From an uncultured Collinsella sp. (lineage in GTDB: Bacteria > Actinomycetota > Coriobacteriia > Coriobacteriales > Coriobacteriaceae), in contig CABPWH010000100.1 of assembly GCA_902461085.1 (NCBI GenBank), positions 1-5,634 on the forward strand: a stretch of DNA of 5,634 nt, given 5' to 3'. This document shows positions 1-5,634 of this stretch, piece after piece. The translations under genes were made by a program, and so were the position numbers. Every line of letters begins with the position of its first letter. The first letter of the stretch is position 1. The notes below the pieces were generated by a model, which was given only the letters and a program-made list of their open reading frames with translations, did not search any database and was not told where the DNA came from.

Positions 1-19
1 GCCTGCATCAACCGCAGGC
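1..19. repeat. Short stem-loop at the left window edge
   Basis: GCCTGC (1-6) is perfectly complementary to GCAGGC (14-19), leaving a 7-base loop. The stem may extend beyond the window. It could be part of a terminator for a gene to the left, but no T-run follows directly on the plus strand, and the minus-strand continuation lies outside the window. The next bases (27-48) form a weaker inverted repeat: CTTCT against AGAAG, around CTTC-TGTTT-GAAG. The role is unknown. Confidence 0.4.
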
Positions 20-44
20 AGCGCGCCTTCTTCTGTTTGAAGTA

Positions 45-88
45 GAAGCCGTGTCCCAGAATTCCGGCTCAGACCGGGACGCAGCTTC
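45..88. repeat. Palindromic unit 1 (most diverged)
   Basis: The left arm GAAGCCGTGTCCC (45-57) pairs with the right arm GGGACGCAGCTTC (76-88) at 11 of 13 positions; one of the two exceptions would be a G-U wobble in plus-strand RNA. The centre contains AGAATTCCGG. The stretch GTCCCAGAAT (53-62) is also perfectly complementary to 133-142 in unit 2, so units 1 and 2 could pair with each other instead of folding separately. Confidence 0.6.
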
Positions 89-104
89 CCTCAGGGCCAT
101 GCTT

Positions 105-152
105 CGGAAAGTGCGCCCCGTTTTGAACGCCGATTCTGGGACGCACTTTCCG
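105..152. repeat. Palindromic unit 2 (strongest stem)
   Basis: Arms 105-119 and 138-152 are complementary at 14 of 15 positions; the exception is C116 opposite A141. Inside the 18-base centre, GAA (125-127) can pair with TTC (134-136), but that TTC is also part of the stretch complementary to unit 1. Confidence 0.7.
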
Positions 153-165
153 CAACGAGCCTCTC

Positions 166-215
166 GCGGAAAGCGCGTCCCACTCTGGGCGCCAATTCCG
201 GGATGCATTTTCCGC
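166..215. repeat. Palindromic unit 3, next to antiporter stop
   Basis: Arms 166-181 and 200-215 pair at 15 of 16 positions in plus-strand RNA if two G-U wobbles are counted (G173-U208, G177-U204); C174 opposite A207 is the mismatch. On the minus strand, which is the antiporter transcript, the two wobbles become C-A mismatches, so the stem folds better from the plus strand. The centre holds the palindrome GGCGCC (188-193). The unit lies 12 bp downstream of the antiporter stop codon. Confidence 0.65.
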
Positions 216-226
216 AGCGGCGTTGG

Positions 227-1789
227 CTACCTGCCGTCGTCGTCCTGGGCTTCATCGCGCGCGTAGAGCTCCAGCATGCGGCGGCGGTATTCGCGCACGG
301 CGAGCTTGGCGCGCTCCAGGCGGCGGCGCTCACGCGGAGTCAGCTCGGACGGGTCAAGCTCATCACCATAGGTCTTATCGGCAAGCAGGTGTGCCGCGTC
401 CACGATGCGGGCATCGATATGGCCGCTCGCTGCCTCGGCGGAAAGACGCTCGGCAATCGTATCGAGCGTAGGCAGGCCCTCGAATACACGACCATGGCCA
501 TGCGAGGTCAGCAGCTCGTGCTCGCGTGCGAGCAGGCTCGCCAAATCGTGATGGGCGCGCAGGATGTCGAGCGCATCGGATGGATGCTCGGCAACCTCTG
601 CCACGGCGGCGACTGGTGCGGCGTCGACCACGCGGTAGAAGAGCTGCGCGAGCAATGGCATCATAAACACCGTGATGGCACCGGCGGCAACCATGACCGA
701 CGCAATTTCTTGCGACAGCGCGCCCGCGTTGACGGCAACGCTTGTCACGGCAACGATGATCGGCAGAGCCGTGGTGCAGTACAGGGCCACGGTAATGCGG
801 CCATACGCCGACACATCGCGCGTCGCAGGACAAATGCTCATAGAGATGAGAATAGGCACGGCACGAATAATCAGCAACGCCACGATAAAGCCCGCGAGCA
901 AGCCCGGGCGCGACGCCACGGCCGTCAGGTCGATCTTTGCGCCCGATACGGTAAAGAACACCGGAATCAAAAAGCCGTAGGCCAGGCCATCGAGCTTGGT
1001 CTCGAGCGTATGGTTGCCCTCGGGGATGATATAGCGCAGGACAAAGCCGGCGGCAAAAGAACCCAACACGATGTCGAGGTCAAAGATGGCCGAGAACGCC
1101 ACGAGCGTGACCAGGATGAGCACCGTCAGGCGCACGAAGGTCTGCGACGTGGTGTCGGCGCGTTCCTCGACAAACGAAAAAAAGCGGCTGCCGACGCGCC
1201 TGGAACGACTTGGGACCACGGCCAGCAGCACGCAGACCACGGCAAACAGGCCAAGAATTACAAGCGTCTGGATGCCGGTGCGGGCAGACAGCAGCACCGA
1301 CATGGCGAGCACGGGACCGAGCTCGCCCCAAGTGCCATACGCGAGAATCGAGTCGCCCACACGCGTGCCGGTGAGCGAGCGCTCGCGCATGATGGGCACA
1401 AGCGTACCGAGCGCCGTGGAAGTAAGGGCAAGCGTCACGGCGATACCGTCGAAATGACTAACCGAGAACCACGGGGTAAAGCGCACGGCAAGCCAGGCGA
1501 TACCAAACGTGACGACCCATGTCGCCAAGCCGTAGCGCCCCTCCACACCCGTGATGCTCTTGGGGTCGATCTCAAAGCCGGCAAGCAGGAACAAAAAGGC
1601 CAGGCCGAGCTCGGACACGAGCGAGACCTCGGCATCTACATGGATAATGTCGAGCATATGGGGTCCCAGCACCGCGCCGAGCACGAGCAAAAAGACCGTC
1701 TCGGGAACGGGTTTTCCGGGAATCGCCGAGGCGATAAAAGGACTCGCAAAGGCCACGAGTGCGATGATGGCGAGCGAAACGAATGCCAT
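227..1789 (-). CDS. Cation:proton antiporter, CPA2 family
   Basis: This is a complete 520-residue polytopic inner-membrane protein with the Na_H_Exchanger fold. It is expected to exchange Na+ or K+ for H+ and so serve pH and ion balance; the ion is not known. About 12-13 hydrophobic segments span residues 2-387. Family-type stretches are LGLAFLFLLAGFEIDP (61-76), STALGTLVPIMRE (124-136), GSFAAGFVL (243-251) and YGFLIPVFFTVSGAKIDL (271-288). Where KefB/KefC proteins carry a Gln-Asp pair in the ion-binding helix, this protein has GELGP (155-159), making E156 the likely carboxylate. The tail (about 388-520) is soluble, rich in Ala, Glu and Arg, with a His-containing patch (423-433). It has no visible TrkA-N nucleotide-binding glycine motif, so Kef-type ligand gating is unlikely. 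The ATG at 1789 follows a good ribosome binding site and leads straight into the first membrane helix; the stop is TAG at 227-229. The gene is divergent from purL. Family assignment is firm; substrate is open. Confidence 0.9.
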   Translation of the reverse strand: MAFVSLAIIALVAFASPFIASAIPGKPVPETVFLLVLGAVLGPHMLDIIHVDAEVSLVSELGLAFLFLLAGFEIDPKSITGVEGRYGLATWVVTFGIAWLAVRFTPWFSVSHFDGIAVTLALTSTALGTLVPIMRERSLTGTRVGDSILAYGTWGELGPVLAMSVLLSARTGIQTLVILGLFAVVCVLLAVVPSRSRRVGSRFFSFVEERADTTSQTFVRLTVLILVTLVAFSAIFDLDIVLGSFAAGFVLRYIIPEGNHTLETKLDGLAYGFLIPVFFTVSGAKIDLTAVASRPGLLAGFIVALLIIRAVPILISMSICPATRDVSAYGRITVALYCTTALPIIVAVTSVAVNAGALSQEIASVMVAAGAITVFMMPLLAQLFYRVVDAAPVAAVAEVAEHPSDALDILRAHHDLASLLAREHELLTSHGHGRVFEGLPTLDTIAERLSAEAASGHIDARIVDAAHLLADKTYGDELDPSELTPRERRRLERAKLAVREYRRRMLELYARDEAQDDDGR

Positions 1790-1795
1790 GTGATG

Positions 1796-1803
1796 CCTTT
1801 CTC
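1796..1803 (-). promoter_or_regulatory. Ribosome binding site of the antiporter
   Basis: On the minus strand the bases read GAGAAAGG, followed by 6 bases and then the ATG at 1789. This supports that start. A GTG at 1818 in another frame opens a 60-codon frame that shows no protein-like features and has no comparable site. Confidence 0.65.
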
Positions 1804-1858
1804 TTGTTTGCGCTTCACTGTAGCACCCTCGCCGTCCTCAACGCGCCGCGAGCTGTCG

Positions 1859-1865
1859 TATCATA
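1859..1865. promoter_or_regulatory. Candidate shared -10 element, TATCATA
   Basis: The plus strand reads TATCAT (1859-1864) and the minus strand reads TATGAT (1865-1860). Each matches the TATAAT consensus at five of six positions, and they overlap almost completely. Used on the plus strand it would start a purL transcript near 1871; used on the minus strand it would start an antiporter transcript near 1853. No good -35 box is seen at 16-18 bp on either side, so the call rests on the -10 match and the location only. Confidence 0.35.
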
Positions 1866-1869
1866 GTGA

Positions 1870-1919
1870 GGTTTACAAACATGTGGCTCAAGGCGACCGC
1901 GAGGCTTGTCCCGTAAACC
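1870..1919 (+). promoter_or_regulatory. Inverted repeat in the purL leader
   Basis: GGTTTAC (1870-1876) is perfectly complementary to GTAAACC (1913-1919), with 36 bases between. Within the enclosed part, CAAG (1889-1892) can pair with CTTG (1905-1908), so a branched or nested leader fold is possible. As DNA, the two arms are 43 bp apart centre to centre, close to four helical turns, which would also suit a pair of operator half-sites; the left arm is part of GTTTACAAAC. The sequence does not tell these two readings apart. I do not recognise a known riboswitch class. Confidence 0.4.
1881..1916 (+). other. Possible 11-residue leader peptide ORF
   Basis: An ATG at 1881 opens a frame reading MWLKATARLVP and ending in TAA at 1914-1916. 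The bases GTGAGG (1866-1871) lie 9 bases upstream and would serve as a ribosome binding site. The frame is bracketed by the inverted repeat: the left arm overlaps the GG of that site, and the right arm overlaps the stop codon. Translation could therefore compete with the stem. Against this, if the -10 at 1859-1864 is used, the transcript would begin near 1871 and lack the binding site. The peptide has no run of a regulatory amino acid, and an ORF this short can arise by chance. Confidence 0.2.
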
Positions 1920-1957
1920 GACCGCTGCCGCATACCGTACCGTACGCCCAACCGATC

Positions 1958-1964
1958 AGGAAGG
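1958..1964 (+). promoter_or_regulatory. Ribosome binding site of purL
   Basis: AGGAAGG lies 9 bases before the ATG at 1974; a second purine patch, AGGAA (1966-1970), is nearer. In the purL frame there is a TAA at 1914-1916 and no ATG, GTG or TTG between it and 1974, so this ATG is the most upstream possible start. Confidence 0.75.
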
Positions 1965-1973
1965 CAGGAACCA

Positions 1974-4900
1974 ATGGTCTCTCGTATCTACGTGGAGAAG
2001 AAACCCGGGTTCGACGTCGAGGCTCAGCAGCTCAAGGGCGAGCTGACCGAAATTCTCGGCATCAAGGGCATCGAGGCCCTGAGGATCATCAACCGCTACG
2101 ACGTCGAGGGCATCGACGAGGAGCTTTTCCGCTCCTGCGTGCCGACCGTCTTTAGCGAGCCCCAGGTCGATGTGACCTACGACGAACTCCCCGCAAGCGA
2201 TGGCGCCGTCTTTGCCGTCGAGTTCCTGCCTGGCCAGTTTGACCAGCGCGCCGACTCCGCCAGCGAGTGCGTGCAGCTCATCAGCCAGGGTGAGCGCCCC
2301 GCCGTGCGCTCCGCCAAGGTCTATATGATCTCGGGCGCTCTGGACGAGGCCGCCATCGAGGCCATCAAGCACTACGTGGTGAATCCCGTCGAGGCCCGCA
2401 TCGCCTCGCTCGGCCTGCCCGAGACGCTGTACATGGAGACTCCCGAGCCCCAGCCCGTCGAGGTGCTCGACGGCTTCCGCGAGCTCGACGAGGCCGGCCT
2501 TGCCGCCTTTATCGCCGATCGCGGCCTTGCCATGGACGAGGCAGACATCGCCTTCTGCCAGCAGTACTTCCGCGATGAGGACCGCGACCCCACCATCACC
2601 GAGATCCGCGTGATCGACACCTACTGGTCCGACCACTGCCGCCACACCACCTTCGGCACCGTCCTGGACGACGTGACGATCGACGACGCTGTGGTGCAGC
2701 AGGCCTTCGACCGCTACATGGAGATGCGCCACGAACTCGGCCGCGACGCCAAGCCCGTCTGCCTCATGGACATGGGCACCATCGGCGCCAAGTACCTCAA
2801 GAAGACCGGCGTCATGACCGATGTCGACGAGTCCGAGGAGATCAACGCCTGCACCGTCAAGGTGAAGGTCGATGTCGACGGCGAGGACCAGGACTGGCTG
2901 TTCCTGTTTAAGAACGAGACCCACAACCACCCGACCGAGATCGAGCCCTTCGGCGGTGCCGCTACCTGCGTGGGCGGTGCCATCCGCGACCCGCTGTCGG
3001 GCCGCAGCTACGTGTACCAGGCCATGCGTGTCACCGGCGCCGGCGACCCCACCGTCCCCGTGTCCGAGACGCTCGAGGGCAAGCTGCCGCAGCGTAAGCT
3101 CGTGACCACTGCCGCCGCCGGCTACTCCAGCTACGGCAACCAGATCGGCCTTGCCACCGGTCAGGTCAACGAACTCTATCACCCCGGTTACGTGGCCAAG
3201 CGCATGGAGGTTGGCGCCGTCGTGGGCGCTACCCCGGCAAACCACGTTCGTCGCGAGTGCCCCGCCCCCACCGACAAGATCATCCTGCTGGGCGGCCGCA
3301 CCGGCCGCGATGGCATCGGTGGCGCCACCGGCTCCTCCAAGACCCAGAACACCGAGTCCATCGAGACCTCGGGTGCCGAGGTCCAGAAGGGCAACGCCCC
3401 TGTCGAGCGCAAGCTGCAGCGTCTGTTCCGCCGCGGCGACGCCTGCCGTCTGATCAAGCGCTGCAACGACTTTGGCGCCGGCGGCGTCTCGGTCGCCGTG
3501 GGCGAGCTTGCCGACGGCCTGTATGTCGACCTGGACACCGTGACCAAGAAGTACGACGGCCTGGACGGCACCGAGCTCGCTATCTCTGAGTCCCAGGAGC
3601 GCATGGCCTGCGCCGTCGCCGACGGTGACGTCGAGGAGTTCATGGGCTACGCCGCCGAGGAGAACCTGGAGGCGACCGTTATCGCCGAGGTTACCGCTGA
3701 GCCGCGCATGCGCATGGCCTGGAACGGCGTCGCTATCGTCGACCTGTCCCGTGAGTTCCTCAACTCCAACGGCGCACCCAAGCACCAGGTCGCCCACGTG
3801 TGCGCCCGTAGCGTGTGGCAGCCCAGCTGGGCCGGCACCACGCTCGCCGAGCGCATGACCTCGCTCGTCACCGACCTCAACGTCGCTTCCAACAAGGGCC
3901 TTTCCGAGCGCTTCGACTCCACCATCGGCGCCGCGACCGTGCTCATGCCCTTTGGCGGCAAGACGCAGCTCACCCCCAGCTCGGCCATGGTCGCCAAGTT
4001 CCCCGTGGACGGCGAGACCACCACGGCGAGTGCCATGGCATGGGGCTTCAACCCCTATCTGATGGAGGCCGACCAGTTTGCGGGCGCCTACCTGTCCGTG
4101 GTCGAGTCCATCGCCAAGCTCGTTGCCGCCGGCTTTGAGCACAAGCGCGCCTATCTCTCCTTCCAGGAGTACTTCGAGCGTCTGCGCACCGAGGCCGAGC
4201 GCTGGGGCAAGCCCACGGCAGCCGTCCTGGGCGCCCTCATGGCCCAAGTCGACCTGGGTGCCGGCGCCATCGGCGGCAAGGACTCCATGAGCGGCTCGTT
4301 TGAGGACGAAGCCGGCGAGCTCAACGTTCCGCCGACTCTGATCAGCTTCGCTGTGGCCGTGGGCCGCGCGGCGCGCGCCGTCTCCCCTGAGTTCAAGGGC
4401 CTGACGCACCGCGTCGTCCGCATCGCCCCCGCTACCTACGGTGAGGACTACCGACCCGACGCCCAGCAGTTGCTCGCCGCGTTTGACGCCGTCGAGGCGC
4501 TCACTGCTACCGGCGACGCCCTGGCCGTCTCCACGCCCGGCTACGGCTGCGGCGCCGAGAGCCTCTTTAAGATGTGCGTCGGCAACCAGATCGGCATCGA
4601 GCTTGCCGAGGATGTGGACGTGGAGAGCCTCTTCACCCCGCTCTATGGCAGCTTTATCGTCGAGCTCGCCGAGGACGCCGAGCTGCCCGAGGTCGCCGAC
4701 GGCATTGTCGTCGAGCCCCTGGGCACCACCGTCGAGGGCTATGTCATCGACACCGGCTCCGAGGTCATCGAGCTCGCCGAGCTCCAGGAAGCCTGGGAAA
4801 GCGGCATCGAGGGCGTCTTCGCCTACCGCAGCGCCGGCGAGACCCCCGAGGTCGAGACCATCGACTTCCGCGCCAAGGACATCCACGTGTACGGCGGTGC

Positions 4901-5634
4901 CATGATCGCCCGCCCGCGCGTGATCATCCCCGTGTTCCCCGGCAACAACTGCGAGTACGACAGCGCCCGCGCCTTCCGTGCCGCCGGTGCCGAGGCCGAC
5001 ACCTTCGTGATCAACAACCTCACGCCCGAGGCCGTCGCCGAGAGCACCCACGAGCTTGCCCGCCGCATCCGTGCAAGCCAGATCGTCATGATCCCCGGCG
5101 GCTTCTCGGGCGGTGACGAGCCCGACGGCTCCGCCAAGTTCATCACGGCGTTCTTCCGCGCTCCCGAGGTCACCGAGGCAGTCCGCGACCTGCTCAAGGC
5201 CCGCGACGGCCTGATGCTGGGCATCTGCAACGGCTTCCAGGCTCTGGTCAAGCTCGGCCTGGTGCCCTACGGCGACATCGTCGACGCCACGCCCGATGCG
5301 CCCACGCTGACGTTCAACACCATCGGTCGCCATCAGAGCCGCCTGGTGCGCACCCGCATCTCGTCCAACCTGTCCCCGTGGCTGTCGCAGTGCAGCCTGG
5401 ACGACCCCTACACCGTCGCCATCAGCCACGGCGAGGGCCGCTTTGTCGCCAACGACGAGGTACTCGCCCAACTGATCGCCAACGGCCAGGTCGCCACGCA
5501 GTACGTGGGCGAGGACGGCAAGCCCAGCATGGATCTTTCCGTCAACCCCAACGGCTCCGCACTCGCCATCGAGGGCATCACGAGCCCCGACGGCCGCGTC
5601 CTGGGCAAGATGGGCCATGCCGAGCGTCGCGGCG
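1974..5634 (+). CDS. purL: Phosphoribosylformylglycinamidine synthase, 3' end cut
   Basis: This cytosolic enzyme makes FGAM from FGAR, glutamine and ATP, the fourth step of de novo purine synthesis. The 1220 visible residues cover all domains of the single-chain form. They are the PurS-like N-terminal domain (about 1-150, opening with RIYVEKK as in Streptococcus/Clostridium homologues), a linker (about 172-215), the first synthetase half with TYWSDHCRHTTF (216-227), NETHNHPTE (314-322), LLGGRTGRDGIGG (438-450) and DFGAGG (499-504), the second half from about 622 with IGGKDSMSG (766-774), and a glutaminase domain from about 980 with VFPGNNCEYDSA (987-998) and PGGFSGGDEP (1041-1050). The glutaminase triad is visible: nucleophile C1085 in GICNGFQ, then H1152 and E1154 in SHGEG. 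The frame runs off the window at GKMGHAERRG. Relatives continue about 30 residues beyond this motif, so only the extreme C-terminus is missing. The gene is not fused or frameshifted. Codons TTA, CTA and TCA are absent throughout. Confidence 0.98.
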   Translation, partial: MVSRIYVEKKPGFDVEAQQLKGELTEILGIKGIEALRIINRYDVEGIDEELFRSCVPTVFSEPQVDVTYDELPASDGAVFAVEFLPGQFDQRADSASECVQLISQGERPAVRSAKVYMISGALDEAAIEAIKHYVVNPVEARIASLGLPETLYMETPEPQPVEVLDGFRELDEAGLAAFIADRGLAMDEADIAFCQQYFRDEDRDPTITEIRVIDTYWSDHCRHTTFGTVLDDVTIDDAVVQQAFDRYMEMRHELGRDAKPVCLMDMGTIGAKYLKKTGVMTDVDESEEINACTVKVKVDVDGEDQDWLFLFKNETHNHPTEIEPFGGAATCVGGAIRDPLSGRSYVYQAMRVTGAGDPTVPVSETLEGKLPQRKLVTTAAAGYSSYGNQIGLATGQVNELYHPGYVAKRMEVGAVVGATPANHVRRECPAPTDKIILLGGRTGRDGIGGATGSSKTQNTESIETSGAEVQKGNAPVERKLQRLFRRGDACRLIKRCNDFGAGGVSVAVGELADGLYVDLDTVTKKYDGLDGTELAISESQERMACAVADGDVEEFMGYAAEENLEATVIAEVTAEPRMRMAWNGVAIVDLSREFLNSNGAPKHQVAHVCARSVWQPSWAGTTLAERMTSLVTDLNVASNKGLSERFDSTIGAATVLMPFGGKTQLTPSSAMVAKFPVDGETTTASAMAWGFNPYLMEADQFAGAYLSVVESIAKLVAAGFEHKRAYLSFQEYFERLRTEAERWGKPTAAVLGALMAQVDLGAGAIGGKDSMSGSFEDEAGELNVPPTLISFAVAVGRAARAVSPEFKGLTHRVVRIAPATYGEDYRPDAQQLLAAFDAVEALTATGDALAVSTPGYGCGAESLFKMCVGNQIGIELAEDVDVESLFTPLYGSFIVELAEDAELPEVADGIVVEPLGTTVEGYVIDTGSEVIELAELQEAWESGIEGVFAYRSAGETPEVETIDFRAKDIHVYGGAMIARPRVIIPVFPGNNCEYDSARAFRAAGAEADTFVINNLTPEAVAESTHELARRIRASQIVMIPGGFSGGDEPDGSAKFITAFFRAPEVTEAVRDLLKARDGLMLGICNGFQALVKLGLVPYGDIVDATPDAPTLTFNTIGRHQSRLVRTRISSNLSPWLSQCSLDDPYTVAISHGEGRFVANDEVLAQLIANGQVATQYVGEDGKPSMDLSVNPNGSALAIEGITSPDGRVLGKMGHAERRG

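Larger units (their letters stand above)
44..215. repeat. Three palindromic units at 62-bp period
   Basis: Three stem-forming units start in the same register at 44, 106 and 168, a spacing of exactly 62 bp. Each has a left arm of the type GGAAAGTGCGTCCC, an 18-base centre and a right arm of the type GGGACGCACTTTCC. Units two and three are clear copies: 105-158 against 167-220 matches at 41 of 54 positions, and all 13 differences are transitions. Unit one keeps the arms and the spacing but has a diverged centre. The cluster fills almost the whole gene-free left end and stops 12 bp short of the antiporter stop codon, so it lies in that gene's 3' untranslated region. It may be a REP-like or miniature mobile-element remnant, or an array of transcript-end structures. 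No T-run follows any stem on either strand, so these are not textbook intrinsic terminators. Confidence 0.75.
1790..1973. promoter_or_regulatory. Divergent control region, antiporter / purL
   Basis: This 184-bp gap between two outward-pointing start codons must hold the promoters of both genes unless purL is driven from within its neighbour. Visible elements are the two ribosome binding sites, a near-symmetric -10-like hexamer pair at 1859-1865, an inverted repeat 1870-1876/1913-1919 and a short tandem TACCG stretch (about 1933-1944). I see no match to a purine, ZTP or PRPP riboswitch core and no T-run that would mark an attenuator. Convincing -35 hexamers at proper spacing are missing on both strands. 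Confidence 0.6.

Noticed and set aside
1..45. Possible C-terminal tail of an upstream plus-strand gene, reading ACINRRQRAFFCLK and ending in TAG at 43-45
   Set aside because: Fourteen residues are too few to recognise, the region overlaps inverted repeats, and the other frames are equally open. It cannot be told from chance.
44..215. CRISPR array
   Set aside because: There are only three units, each palindromic over nearly its full length. The conserved and variable parts do not alternate as identical repeats and unique spacers, and no cas gene is visible.
166..215. Intrinsic terminator for the antiporter
   Set aside because: The stem is placed correctly, but no T-run follows on the minus strand, and the stem is weaker on that strand than on the other. 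It could still be a processing or pause site.
8..333. Small ORFs across the repeat cluster on both strands (for example 51-266 plus, 8-208 minus, 91-333 minus)
   Set aside because: They are composed mainly of the palindromic repeats and antiporter antisense, with no supporting ribosome site or protein-like pattern.
1636..1818. 60-codon minus-strand ORF starting at the GTG at 1818
   Set aside because: It overlaps the antiporter start in another frame, while the antiporter ATG has the well-spaced ribosome site and begins a membrane helix.
1866..1973. Purine, ZTP or PRPP riboswitch upstream of purL
   Set aside because: The leader has a stem and some inner pairing, but none of the conserved core sequences of these classes that I know, and no terminator stem with a T-run before the gene.
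203..2155. 650-codon plus-strand ORF opposite the antiporter
   Set aside because: It is the in-register antisense of the antiporter, rich in Arg, His, Gln and Gly, and it runs on through the control region into the start of purL in another frame. It has no protein-like features.
1956..5618. 1220-codon minus-strand ORF opposite purL
   Set aside because: It is the exact codon mirror of purL, of low complexity and without recognisable domains, and purL shows every catalytic motif of its family.

Overview
This is a GC-rich bacterial window with two long protein genes, transcribed divergently, and a small cluster of palindromic repeats at the left edge. The organism is most likely a member of the Coriobacteriia (Collinsella/Olsenella-like). 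This is an inference from three things: the strong G/C preference at third codon positions, the complete lack of TTA, CTA and TCA codons in both genes, and a single-chain PurL of the Clostridium/Streptococcus type in a GC-rich genome. I could not run a search to confirm it.

Layout. Positions 1-226 contain no convincing gene. They hold a short stem-loop (1-19) and three palindromic units (about 44-90, 105-153 and 166-215) in the same register, exactly 62 bp apart. The last unit ends 12 bp from the stop codon of the antiporter gene. Positions 227-1789 (minus strand) encode a complete 520-residue membrane cation:proton antiporter of the CPA2/Na_H_Exchanger fold, with a charged cytoplasmic tail but no RCK/TrkA domain. 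Positions 1790-1973 form a 184-bp divergent control region. It has a nearly symmetric -10-like element (1859-1865) and, on the purL side, an inverted repeat (1870-1876/1913-1919) that brackets an 11-codon open frame. Positions 1974-5634 (plus strand) encode purL, the fourth enzyme of de novo purine synthesis. It is intact except that the window ends roughly 30 codons before the expected stop.

The two proteins have no obvious biochemical link. They share only the intergenic control region, so any co-regulation would act there. No new multi-gene system is visible. The points worth following up are the 62-bp-period palindrome cluster, whose last two copies differ only by transitions, and the structured purL leader with a possible leader peptide.
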